Below are positions 49,106 through 59,700 of a DNA stretch of 64,000 bases, one piece after another. The stretch's first letter is position 1, and each line of letters starts with the position of its first letter. The notes under the pieces are model-generated. The model worked only from the letters and a program-made list of their open reading frames with translations. It did not search any database and was not told the DNA's origin. Location: NCBI RefSeq assembly GCF_007827795.1, contig NZ_VITI01000011.1, forward strand, positions 1-64,000. The letters run 5' to 3'. This DNA is from Azospirillum brasilense (GTDB taxonomy: Bacteria; Pseudomonadota; Alphaproteobacteria; Azospirillales; Azospirillaceae). The position numbers were made by a program, and so were the translations under genes.

Positions 49106-50494
49106 TCATTGCTCCTGCATCGCGTGCTGGAGGCCGTTGAGGACCGGCGAGAACACATAGTCGAGGATGGTGCGCCGCCCGGTCAGGATGCTGCAGGTCA
49201 CGCGCACGCCGGGGAACAGCTCGTAGGTCTTGCCGCCGTAGTCGAAGCGGGTCACCGGCAGCTCGACGCGGACCTTGTAGTAGGACTGTTTGTTGGCATC
49301 GAGCAGCGTGTCGGGGCTGATCGTCCGCACCCGCCCCTCGATGTGGCCGAAGCGCGAGGCGTCGCCGCCGGCGAGCGTCACCACCACCGGCTGGTCGGGG
49401 CGGACATAGCCGATGTCCTGCACCGGCAGGCGGGCGTCCACCACCAGCTTGCCGTCGCGCGGCACCAGTTCCACCACCGTCTCGCCGGCCTTGACCACGG
49501 CGCCCTTGGTGGAGACGGCCAGCGTCTTGACGATGCCGTCCATCGGCGCCCGCAGGCTGCTGCGGTCCAGGCTGTCCTGATAGCGGGTCAGCCGCTGCGA
49601 CAGCTCGTCGTGGTTGCGGCGGGCCTCGTCGAGGGCGTTGCGGCTCTCTTCCTCGTATTTGCGGCCGATCCACACCAGCTTGCTGCGTGCCTCGGCCAGC
49701 GCCGCCTCGGCCTGGGCGAGCGTGGCGCGGTCCTCGGCGATGGCGCTGCTCACGCGGGCGTCGTCGCGCAGCAGCTCCAGATGCTTCATGCGGTTGGTGA
49801 TCTCGCGCTTCAGCAGGGTCTCGCTGATGGAGAGCTGCTCGCGGATCAGGCCCTGCGCCACCTGGGAGCCGCCGATGCGCGCCCGAACGGCGGCCACCTG
49901 CTGCTCACGCTGGGCGATGTCCTGGCGCTGGATGTCGAGGTCGGAGGCCAGCCGGTCGCGCCGGGCGCGGAACAGGTCGCGGGTCTGCGTCGCCAGATCG
50001 GGCCGCTCGCGCAGCAGCCGCTCGGGGAAGGCGATGGCCTCGCGGCGCCCGACCTCCGCCTCCAGCCGCGCGGTGTCGGCGGACAGCGAGCCGAGGCGCA
50101 GCTTCAGCTCCTCCAGGTCGGCGCGGATCTTGGTCTGGTCAAGCTCGACCAGCGCTTGGTCGGCGGTGACCGAATCGCCTTCCTGCACCAGGATGTCGCG
50201 GACGATGCCGCCCTCGAAATGCTGGACCGACTGGTTGTAGGACAGCGGCACCACGTCGCCGGGCGCGCTGCTGGAGACGTTCAGCTCGGCGATGGCCGCC
50301 CAGCCGAGTGCGGCGAGGAAGGCGGCGATGCTGACCGCGAACAGGCCGTCGCCGAAGCGGCTTTCCGTGTCCGTGGGCTGCGAACCTGTCAGAGAGGCCG
50401 GGAGGACGGCCGGGATGCCTGTCGGAATGGCGGGCGGCACGGCCGCGGCGGGTGCGGCGGTGGGCTTGCGGGTCAGCAGGGGAAGCGGCTTCAT
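49106..50494 (-). CDS. Type I secretion periplasmic adaptor (HlyD family)
   Basis: 462 residues. Links the ABC exporter to the TolC-type channel. Cytoplasmic start rich in Pro/Ala, membrane helix at about 50-70 (FAVSIAAFLAALGWAAIAEL), lipoyl-half SVQHFEGGIVRDILVQEGD with a following LVELDQTKI, a long coiled coil (about 130-315), second half RAPMDGIVKTLAVSTKGAVV and a barrel ending GKTYELFPGVRVTCSILTGR. This is the PrtE/AprE/LapC-like layout. Overlaps the ABC gene by four bases. It is the last gene of the three-gene exporter set. Confidence 0.93.
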   Translation of the reverse strand: MKPLPLLTRKPTAAPAAAVPPAIPTGIPAVLPASLTGSQPTDTESRFGDGLFAVSIAAFLAALGWAAIAELNVSSSAPGDVVPLSYNQSVQHFEGGIVRDILVQEGDSVTADQALVELDQTKIRADLEELKLRLGSLSADTARLEAEVGRREAIAFPERLLRERPDLATQTRDLFRARRDRLASDLDIQRQDIAQREQQVAAVRARIGGSQVAQGLIREQLSISETLLKREITNRMKHLELLRDDARVSSAIAEDRATLAQAEAALAEARSKLVWIGRKYEEESRNALDEARRNHDELSQRLTRYQDSLDRSSLRAPMDGIVKTLAVSTKGAVVKAGETVVELVPRDGKLVVDARLPVQDIGYVRPDQPVVVTLAGGDASRFGHIEGRVRTISPDTLLDANKQSYYKVRVELPVTRFDYGGKTYELFPGVRVTCSILTGRRTILDYVFSPVLNGLQHAMQEQ

Positions 50495-52188
50495 GGCGTC
50501 ACCAGCCCCGCCGGGTCGCGGACCATGGCCGCGCCGTTCGGCACCGCGCCGTTCGGTTGGTCGAGGTCGAGCACCAGCGAGGCGCCCTGGAGGATGCGCG
50601 GGTCGTGGGAGGCGATGATCACCGTGTGGCCGCTCCGCGCCAGCTCGATCAGCGTCCGGTAGACGGTGGCGGTGCCCTCGGAGTCCAGCCCGTCGGTCGG
50701 CTCGTCGAGCAGGATCAGCCGACCGCCGACCGCCAGGGCGCGGGCCAGCGCCAGCCGGCGGCGATGGCCGGTCGGCAGCTCGTGGCCGAAGTTGCGCAGC
50801 GGCGTGTCGAGGCCCTGGGCGCAGTCGGCCACCGTGCGGTCGGCCCCGGCGCGGTGCAGGACGGCGTGAAGCTCCGTCTCCGACAGGCGCGGGTTGGCGA
50901 GCAGCAGGTTCTCGCGGATCGTCCGGTTGAGGAACACCGGCTCCTGCGGCAGCAGCCCGATCTGCTGGCGCCACCAGGAGGGGGCGAATTTGCGGATGTC
51001 CACCCCGTCGGCCAGCACGGCGCCCTCCTGCGGGTCGGCCAGCCCGGCGATCAGGCGGATCAACGTCGATTTGCCCGAGCCGTTGCGGCCCTTCAGCACC
51101 AGGATGTTGCCGGCGGGCACCGACAGGTTCAGCCGGCGCAGCAGCGGCGTGACGCCGCCCGGCGGGGTGAAGGTCAGGTCGCGCAGCTCCAGCGTGCCGG
51201 CGTAGCGGGGCAGGCTGGTGCCGCCGGTCGGCTCGACCGCGGTGCGGGCGAACTGCTCCAGCCGGACCTGCGCCTGCCGGGCCATCGCCAGGGACTCGCC
51301 GATCTGGGCCAGCCGGGTGAAGGGCGCCAGCGCGCGGCCGACCAGCAGGTTGATGCCGATCAGCGACCCGACGTCCAGCTCGCCGCGCACCACAAGAACG
51401 GCGCCGGTGGCGATCACCGCCACGCCCTGGAGCGCCTGGAGGCTCTGCGCCGCCGACTGGGCGCGGCCCTGGCGCATCGACATGCGCTCGCGGACCACGC
51501 GCAGGGCCTTGGCCGCGCGCTGCCAGTCGCCAAGGAGCGGCTTGGCGCCGCCGAACAGCGCCACCGCGTCGCGCCCGACGATGGCGGTGGTGACCAGCCC
51601 CTGGGCGTCGGCGCCGGCCTGGGCGAGGTCGCGCCCGACCGCCCGCATGTCCGCCTGGGCCAGCAGCCCGGCGGCGATGGCCAGCAGCGTGAAGACGAGG
51701 CAGATCGCCGCCAGCGGCCAGGAGATCAGCGCCACCACGAGGATGAAGCCGAGCGCGAAGGGCAGGTCGAACAGAGTCGCGAGGTTGGCGGAGCCGAGCG
51801 CGGAATCGATCTGCTCCGGCGCCCGCAGCGCCTCGCGCCGCGCGGCGTCGCCCTCCGCCGAACCGGCACCGCTGCGCGCGGTCATCAGGATGCCGAAGGC
51901 CCCGGTGGTCAGCCGCTCGTGCTCGGCGCGTCCGATGCGCCCGGCGATGCCCAGCCGGACGTGGCGGAACAGATGCTCGAAGGCGATGGAGAGGACGACG
52001 CCGACGGTCAGCGCCGCCAGCGTGGAGTCGACGCCGTGCGTCACGTACCGGTTCAGCACCAGCATCGTGTAGAAGGACGAGGCCAGCCCGAGCAGGTTCG
52101 CCGCCAGCGACGCCGCGAAGACGCGGGCGGTCAGCCGCAGGTTGGCGCGCAGCCGTTGGATCAGCATCCCGATGGCGCCGCCGCTCAT
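50491..52188 (-). CDS. Type I secretion ABC transporter, unusual signature motif
   Basis: 565 residues: six-helix permease about 10-310, ATPase about 330-550; no N-terminal C39 peptidase-like domain. Walker A LKGRNGSGKSTLIRL, Q-loop LLPQEPVFLNR, Walker B GRLILLDEPTDGLDSEG and H-loop IIASHDPRIL are normal. The signature is ELPTGHRRRLALARAL: the canonical LSGGQ reads PTGHR, a strong departure that could change ATP-driven closure or regulation. Energises export of the repeat protein encoded upstream (inference from neighbourhood). Start overlaps the TolC-type gene stop. Confidence 0.9.
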   Translation of the reverse strand: MSGGAIGMLIQRLRANLRLTARVFAASLAANLLGLASSFYTMLVLNRYVTHGVDSTLAALTVGVVLSIAFEHLFRHVRLGIAGRIGRAEHERLTTGAFGILMTARSGAGSAEGDAARREALRAPEQIDSALGSANLATLFDLPFALGFILVVALISWPLAAICLVFTLLAIAAGLLAQADMRAVGRDLAQAGADAQGLVTTAIVGRDAVALFGGAKPLLGDWQRAAKALRVVRERMSMRQGRAQSAAQSLQALQGVAVIATGAVLVVRGELDVGSLIGINLLVGRALAPFTRLAQIGESLAMARQAQVRLEQFARTAVEPTGGTSLPRYAGTLELRDLTFTPPGGVTPLLRRLNLSVPAGNILVLKGRNGSGKSTLIRLIAGLADPQEGAVLADGVDIRKFAPSWWRQQIGLLPQEPVFLNRTIRENLLLANPRLSETELHAVLHRAGADRTVADCAQGLDTPLRNFGHELPTGHRRRLALARALAVGGRLILLDEPTDGLDSEGTATVYRTLIELARSGHTVIIASHDPRILQGASLVLDLDQPNGAVPNGAAMVRDPAGLVTP

Positions 52189-53582
52189 CGCTGGTCTCCC
52201 GTGCCGCGTCGGCCTGGATCGCGCCCACCCTGATCGCGGAAGGCGCCGCGGCCCATCGGGGCCAGCTTCGGCATCGACTTGGTCTGGATGTCAGTCGCGT
52301 TCAGCCGGCCCATGGCGGCGAGCAGGCGGTAGCCGGCCAGCACCAGCTCCGTCTCCGCCGCGGCGGCGTCGCTGCGCGCGTTGATCAGCGTCGTCTCGCC
52401 CGACAGGATATCGATCAGCGACCGCGTGCCCAGCTCGCGCTCAGACCGCGCCACGTCGAGGAAGCCGGCGGCGAGGCTCGCCTGATCGTTCAGCAACTGT
52501 ACCTGGGCGCGGGCGCTTTCCAGGCGGTTCCAGCTGTTGCGGACGGTCTCCAGCACCGTGCGCTCCTGGTCGGCCCAGGTGGCGTCGGCGGCCCGCAGGT
52601 CGGCCTCGGCCAGCCGGATGCTGTTGAGCGCGGTCAGGCCGGTGTTCAGCGAGAAGGTGACCTGGAGCTTGAACAGAAGCTCGTTCTGCCGCCCGGACTG
52701 GCCGGCGACGTCGCGCTTGACGTTGCGCTCCACGAAGCCGTCGATCCGCGGGTAAAGGGTGCGGCCACGGATGGACGCCACCGACTCCTGCGCCGCCGCG
52801 GTGGTCAGGGCCAATTCCTGGAGACGCGGGTTGTGGCGGCGCGCCTCCTCCACCGCCGCATCCATCGAGACGGGCAGGCCGGCGCGCGTCATCGCCAGGA
52901 CCTGGGCGTTGCTGACCTGGAAGGGGACATGGCCGAAGAAGGCCTGGAAGCGGCTCTGCGCGTTCTGCGTCGCCTCCTCCGCCGCGACGCGGCGCGCCTG
53001 GGCGCCGGCCAGCTGGCTCTTGGCCTGGAGAACGTCGGTGGAGAAGCCGAAGCCCTCCTGAAGCCGCACCTCCTCCAGCCCGGTCTGGCGGCGGATGTTG
53101 TCCTCGGACTGGCGCGCGAAGGCGAGGAGCTGGTGGGCGCGGACGAGGCCGGCGTAGGCGGTGAGTCCCTCCACCAGCAGCTCCTGCCGGGTGCGCTCGA
53201 CCGCGATGTCGGCGCGGACCAGCGTCACCTGGGCGCGCCGGATGTCGGCGTTGGTCGCGTCGAAGTCCCAGATCAGCTGCGTCGCCCGCGCCGAAAACTG
53301 CGAGGCGTTCATGTCCGTGTTGGGCAGGCCGGCCGGCTTGGTCGTGCTCTCGCGCCCGCCGTTGGCCGACAGGCTCAGCGTCGGGTACCAGCCGCCATGG
53401 CTGACGCGCAGGGCGTTGCGCGCCCCGTCGGCAGCGGCCTCCGCCCCGCGCAGGCGGTCGTGGGTCTCCGTCGCCTTGCCGATCAGCGCCACCACCTCGT
53501 CGCGCGGTGATGCAATCGAAGGTTGTGGCGCTCCGGTCAGGAGCGGAAGCGCAACCGTGGCGATAAGACAAAACTTGTGCAT
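52185..53582 (-). CDS. TolC-family outer-membrane channel of the type I exporter
   Basis: 465 residues. Signal peptide MHKFCLIATVALPLLTGAPQ with cut near PSIAS. Two helical-hairpin repeats of the TolC fold: first ALRVSHGGWYPTLSLSANGG, LLVEGLTAYAGLVRAHQLLA; second RTLYPRIDGFVERNVKRDV and TVLETVRNSWNRLESARAQ. GTRSLIDILSGETTLINARS is the near-C-terminal family block. A roughly 25-residue tail (FRDQGGRDPGRRGTGDQR) is extra. The gene lies 134 bases after the giant protein gene, in an AT-rich gap (53583-53716) that may carry a separate promoter, and heads the TolC-ABC-HlyD set. Confidence 0.92.
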   Translation of the reverse strand: MHKFCLIATVALPLLTGAPQPSIASPRDEVVALIGKATETHDRLRGAEAAADGARNALRVSHGGWYPTLSLSANGGRESTTKPAGLPNTDMNASQFSARATQLIWDFDATNADIRRAQVTLVRADIAVERTRQELLVEGLTAYAGLVRAHQLLAFARQSEDNIRRQTGLEEVRLQEGFGFSTDVLQAKSQLAGAQARRVAAEEATQNAQSRFQAFFGHVPFQVSNAQVLAMTRAGLPVSMDAAVEEARRHNPRLQELALTTAAAQESVASIRGRTLYPRIDGFVERNVKRDVAGQSGRQNELLFKLQVTFSLNTGLTALNSIRLAEADLRAADATWADQERTVLETVRNSWNRLESARAQVQLLNDQASLAAGFLDVARSERELGTRSLIDILSGETTLINARSDAAAAETELVLAGYRLLAAMGRLNATDIQTKSMPKLAPMGRGAFRDQGGRDPGRRGTGDQR

Positions 53583-53716
53583 GAGGGTCCTGGAGATCGC
53601 CGCATGTTTAGGCCGTTCGACCTACAGCGATGATGATCTTAGTCGAGAACTCTCATATTCATTTAGGACAAAACAGTATCCAAATACCTAAAAATGCGTC
53701 GAATTCTGTCGGTCGA

Positions 53717-56700
53717 TCATGAATTTTCTGCGCCCGGCACAATCGTCGATGCATGGGTTGTGACGTGGTGTGTGTCGGCGGTGTGGGCGGTCATGGCCCA
53801 ATCGCCGCTGTGCGCATCCAGGCTGTTTTGCACAACCGGAACGGTGTCCGGCAGGCCCAGGCCGGAGGAGAGAAGCGCCGCGTAGTCGAAGCGCCCGTGA
53901 TCGGCCTGAGACGACGGAAATGGCGACGGAGATGGCGACGCGGCCAGCGGCTGGCTGTGCAGCTGCCCCGCGGCGGTGGCCTGCGCGTCGAAGGCGACGC
54001 CGGCCACCAGGCGGCTGCTGCCGTCGGCCATGGTCATGCTGGTGGTGCCGAGGACGTGGTTGCCGGCCAGCGTCGTGTCGGTCGGGGTGGCCGTGGTGGC
54101 GATGGACAGGATTCCGGCCTCGGACAGCGTGCGCAGTTCGCCCTGCTGGCTCACCCCGTCGCCGTCGGCGTCCTGCCAGACCTGGAGCGTGGCGAAGCTC
54201 TCGTCCGCGGCGTCCAACCGCCCGTCGTGGTTGCTGTCGAGCGAGGCGAGCGCCTCCAGGCTGCTGTTGAAGCCCTTTCCGAAATGCTCCGACACCAGCT
54301 CGCGCCCGTCGTCGATCTGCCCGTTGTGATTGTCGTCCCGCACCAGCAGCGCGTTGCCCTTGCCGACCCAGCCGGTCCGGTCGGCCACGCCGTCGCCGCT
54401 GACGTCGAACAGGACGCCGTCGGTCAGCGCCCGCAGGGCCAGCCCGTCGCCGGCCATGTCCAGCACGATGGGGTCGCTGGCGACGGTGGTCAGCTTGATG
54501 TTGTCGACGCGCAGGATCGGGTTGACGCTGTTGTCGCTGGTGTCGGAGGTGCCGAAGCCCAGCGACAGGGTGCTGTTGGCCGCGATCACCACGCTGAACT
54601 TGCCGCTGGCGCTCGCGTCCTTGGCGAGCAGGGTCACCACGCCGTTGACGCTGACGAAGGCGAAGTCGTGATAGCCGGGGTCGGAGAAGATGAAGGTCCA
54701 GTCGAAGGTCAGGATCGTGTCCTTCGTCACCGTGACGGTGCTGGCCAGCTTCATCGCGTTGCCGAAGGACGGGATGGTCCCGGTCGCCGTGGCGATGGAG
54801 CCGTGGGCGAGGCCGAGGAAATCCTCGAGCTGCGTCGGCGTCCGGCCGCCCGCGGAGGTCAGGGTTCCCTCATGCCCGTCGCCGGTCGCGCCCACCGTGG
54901 CGCCGCCGGTGTAGCTCCAGCCGGTCAATCCCTTGTCGAAGGAGCCGTTGGGGATCAGCACGCCGGGATGAAGGGTGACGGTGTCGGTGGCGGCGGAGAA
55001 GGCGCTGCCGGCGCCGAGGGTGACGGCGGCCTTGGAACCGGCGCTGCCCGTGGTCTGGTCCCAGGCGCGGATGGTCAGGGCGCCGTTGACGGTGGCCGGC
55101 ACCGCGGCGTCGGGCTGGAAGTACAGCCGGTCTGTGGCGCGCAGCAGAAGGGCGGAATCGCTGTCGTTGACCGCGCCGACGAGGCTCCAGCTGGCGCCGT
55201 TGTCGGTGGAGAACCACCAGCGGCCATAGCTCTCGCTGGTGCCGGTCAGGGCGATGCCGGTGAGGGCGCCCGCGTCGGCGTCGGTGACGTTCGCCGGGCC
55301 GCTGCCGTTCAGCCCGACCAGCTTGGACACCGCGAAGCCCACCGTGCCCGCGGTGGGGGCAGCCAGGGCCTCCGCCGCCACGGTCACGTCGAGGTTGGTG
55401 TCGATCAGGACGGGCGAGGCGTTCGGCGGCGCCACGGTGACGCCGATGGTCGCGGTGGCGGTCAGCGGCCCGCCGGCCCCGCCGTTGCCCAGGTCGTTCA
55501 CGACGATCCGGATGGCGTCGGCCCCGGTGTAGGCGCTTGCCGTGTAGACGAGCCCGTTGGCGGCGCCGAGCAGCCCGTTGATGGTGGCGAGCGTCGCGCG
55601 GATGGTGACGCTGTCCGTTCCGTTGCCGGTGATGACGGCGTCCCACCCGGCGTCGGCCAGAGTCAGCGTGCCGTGGCCGGCGCTCAGCGTAACCAGCATC
55701 GGCAGCGCGCCGGCGTCGACGTCGGACACCGACAGGCCGGTGACCGCCACGGCCACGCCCTTCACCGTCGCCAGCGCCGCCGTGCCGGCGGTGATCTGCG
55801 GCGCGTCGTTGACGGGGGTGACGGTTCCGGTCAGGGCGATGGTGTCGGCGCTGTAGACGGTGCTGCCGCCGACGCCAGCCGTCAGGTCCACGCGGCCGCC
55901 GGTGACGACGGGGGCGCCGCCGTCCTCGATCAGCCGGACGGTCAGGGCCGGGGTGGTGCCGTTCCAGTCGGCGGCGGGAACGAAGCGCAGCAGCGCGCTG
56001 GCCGCGACGACCAGCGCCGCCCCCTCCGCCACCGCGCCTACGGTGATCCAGGCGGAGCCGGACCAGTATTGCCAGACGCCCTGCGCGGCGGTCGCCGCGT
56101 TGCCGACGATGGCGACGCCGGCGAAGCCGTTGGCGGCGGACCCGCCGCTCACCGCGTCCGCTGGGTCGGAGAACAGATGGCCGAACAGGGCGGTGACGGT
56201 GGTTCCCGCGGGGTTGGCGGTGTCCTCGGCGATGGTCGGCAAAGTGGCCGTCGTGCTCGTCGCCACCGGGGCGTCGTTGACGGAGGTGATGGTTCCGGTC
56301 AGGGCGATGGTCCCGGCGCTGTAGCGGCTGTCGCCGCCGACGCTCGTCGCGTCGATCCGCTCGCCGCTGGCGATCGGGCCTTGCGACGTGTCGACCAGCC
56401 GGACGGTCAGGGCCGGGGTGGTGCCGTTCCAGTTGGCGGCGGGAACGAAGCGCAGCGCGGTGTTGGCGGAGAGCAGCAGGCCGCTGCCGCCGCTGACCGC
56501 GCCGATGTCGGCCCAGGCCGTTCCGGTCCAGTACTGCCACGCCCCCTGCGCCGCGGCGGCGTTGCCGACCACCACCACGCCGGCCAGCGTGTCGGCGGCC
56601 GACCCGCCGCCCACCGCGTCGGCGGCGTCGGAGAACAGGTGGCCGAACAGGCTGGAGACGGTGGCGCCCGCCGGGTTGGCGGTGTCCTCCGCGATGGTCG

Positions 56701-59700
56701 GCAGGACGGCCGCCGTGCCGGTGGCGACGGGGGCGTCGTTGACCGCGCCGACCATGGTGGTCAGGGCGACGGTGCCGGCGCTGTAGCGGCTGTCGCCGCC
56801 CACGCTCGCCAGGACGGCCCGCCCGCCGCTGGTCACGACCCCTTGCGAGTCGTCGATCAGCCGGACGGTCAGGGCCGGCGTCGTGCCGTTCCAGTTGGCG
56901 GCGGGAACGAAGCGCAGCATCGCGCTGGCGGCCAGCAGCAGGGCGTTGCCGTCAGAGGCCGCCCCCACGGCGGTCCAGGCCGTGCCGGTCCAGTATTGCC
57001 AGACGCCCTGCGCGGTGGTCGCCGCGTTGCCGACAATGGCGACGCCCGCGAAGCCGTTCGCGGCGGACCCGCCACTCACGGTGTCCGTCGCGTCGGAGAA
57101 CAGGTGGGCGAACAGGGCGGTGATGCTGGCACCGGCCGGGTTGGTGGTGTCCTCCGCGATCGCCGGCAGGACGGCGGTCGCTCCGGTGGCGACCGGTGCG
57201 TCGTTGACCGGGGTGACGGTTCCGGTCAGGGCGATGGTCCCGGCGCTGTAGACGGTGCTGCCGCCGACGCCATCGGTCAGGTCAACCCGCCCGCCGGTGA
57301 CCAGCGGCGCACCGCCATCCTCGACCAGCCGGACCGTCAGGGCCGGGGTGGTGCCGTTCCAGTTGGCGGCGGGAACGAAGCGCAACGCGGTATTCGCCGC
57401 CAGCAGCAGCCCGTTGGCGTCGCTCGCCGCGCCGATGCCGGCCCAGGCGGTGCCCGTCCAATACTGCCACGCGCCTTGCGTCGCGGTGGCGGCGTTGCCG
57501 ACCACCACCACGCCGGCCAGCGTGTTGGCGGCCGACCCGCCGCTCACCGCGTCGGCGGCGTCGGAGAAGAGGTGGCCGAACAGGCTGGAGACGGTGGCGC
57601 CGGACGGGTTGACGGTGTCCTCCGCGATGGTCGGTAAGGTGGCGGTCGTGCCGGTGGCGATGGGGGCATCGTTGAGCGCGCCGACCGCAGTGGTCAGGAC
57701 GATGGTGCCGAGGCTGTAACGGCTGTCGCCGCCCGCGCCCGTCACGTCCGCCCGCCCGCCGCTGGTCACGGCCCCTTGCGAATCGTCGATCAGGCGAACC
57801 GTCAGGCTCGGCGGCACGCCGTTCCAATCGGCGGCGGGAACGAAGCGCAGCTTGGCGTCGGCGGACAGCAGCAGGGCATCGCCGTCCGAGGCCGCCCCTA
57901 CGGCGGTCCAGCTCGTGCCGGTCCAGTATTGCCAGACGCCTTGCGAGGTCGCCGCGTTGCCGATGATGGCGATCCCGGCGAAGCCGTCCGCGACGGAACC
58001 GTCTGTCACGGCGTCCGCCGGGTCGGAGAACAGGTGGCCGAACAGGGTGGTGATCGTGGCACCGGACGGATCGGTGGCGTCTTCCGCAACCGCCGGCAGG
58101 AGCGCGCTCGTTCCGGTGGCGACCGGCGCGTCGTTGACTGGCGCGACGGTTCCGGTCAGGGCGATGGTCCCGGCGCTGTAGATGGTGCTGCCGCCGACGC
58201 CGGTCGTCAGGTCCACGCGGCTTCCAGTGACCAGAGACACGCCGCCATCCTCGACCAGCCGCACGGTCAGGGCCGGGGTGATGCCGTTCCAGTTGGCGGC
58301 GGGCAGGAAGCGCAGCGCCGTGTTCGCCGCCAGCATCAGCCCGTTGGCGTCGCTCGCCGCGCCGATGCCGGCCCAGGCCGTACCGGTCCAATACTGCCAC
58401 GTCCCTTGTGCCGCGGTGGCGGCGTTGCCGACCACCACCACGCCGGCCAGCGTGTTGGCCGCCGAGCCGCCGCCCACCGCGTCGGCGGCGTCGGAAAAGA
58501 GATGACCGAACAGGCTGGAGACGGTGCTTCCCGCCGGGTTGACGGTGTCCTCCGCGATGGTCGGCAAAGTGGCCGCTGTGCCCGTTGCCACTGGGGCGTC
58601 GTTGACCGCGCTGACCGACGTGTTCAGGGCGATGGTGCCGAGGCTGTAGCGGCTGTCCCCTCCCGCGCCCGTCACGTCCGCCCGCTCGCCGCTGACAACC
58701 GGTCCTTGCGAATCGTCGATCAGGCGCGCCGTCAGGCTTGGCGGCACACCGTTCCAGTCGGCGGCGGGAACGAAGCGCAGCTTGGCGTCGGCGGCCAGCA
58801 GCAGGGCGTTGCCGTCCGACACCGCTCCCACGGCAGTCCAGGCCGTGCCGGTCCAATACTGCCATTGCCCCTGGGTGGCGTCCGCGGCGTTGTCGACCAG
58901 CGCCACGCCGGCGAAGCCGTTGCCGGCGGAGCCGAACAGCGCGTCGGTCGGGTCGGAGAACAGCCCGCCGAACAGCGACGCCACGCTGGCGCCCGCCGGG
59001 TCGGCGCTGTCCTCCGCGATGGTCGCCAGGACCGCCTGCGGGCCGGTCGCCACCGGGGCGCCGTTCACCGGGGTCACCTCCAGCGCCAACGGGGCGACGT
59101 CCGCCGACAGCGGGGTGGTGCCGCCGACGCCGGTCAGCGTGAACAGCCGGTGTTCGGCGCCGCTGAAGCCCTCGGCCCATTCGCTGTTCACCGCCCGCAG
59201 CCCGAGCGACGGCGCGGTGCCATTCCAGTTGGCGGCCGGCAGGAAGCGCAGCAGGGCGCTGCCCGGAAGAACGAGGGCCGCCCCGTCGCCGACCGTGCCC
59301 ACCGCCAGCCACGCGCCGCCGTCCACGCTGTACTGCCAGACGCCGAACGGGGAGTCCGGATTCGCCACCACGGCGACGCCGGTCACGCCGCTGCCGGCCT
59401 CGCCGGGCCGGAACATCGCCTCGATCAGGGAGAAGACGGCGAAGCCGGCCGGGGCCGCGGTGCCCTCGGCGATCGCCAGGGCCTTCGCGAAGGCCGCCGC
59501 GTCGAAGCCGGCCGCGAGGGTGGGGGCCGCCACCGGCGGCACCGTCGCGGGCAGGGCGTTGGCCGCGCTCTCGATGGCACGGACCACCTGCTGCTGGATT
59601 TGCGCCGCGACGGCGAAGGGATCGCTGGTCAGCGACTTGGTGACCGGCGGGGCGGCGGCGGGCGCGGTGCTGGTGGATGGCGCGGGAGCCGTGGCGCTCG

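Noticed and set aside
49106-52228. A 1,040-codon frame running through the ABC and HlyD-type genes
   Set aside because: Its first half is out of frame with the ABC gene and Arg/Ala/Gly-rich. Only the part from 50494 is real (HlyD-type). The same effect explains long frames ending in cheR, cheB, the chemoreceptor and the EEP gene.
53753-57637. 1,294-codon open frame on the + strand opposite the giant repeat protein
   Set aside because: It mirrors the repeats of the gene on the other strand, is rich in Gly/Arg/Val from antisense GC-rich codons, has no ribosome site, and shows no family pattern.
55814-59068. CRISPR array
   Set aside because: The repeats are 462-468 bp, coding, and without spacers; they are protein repeats.
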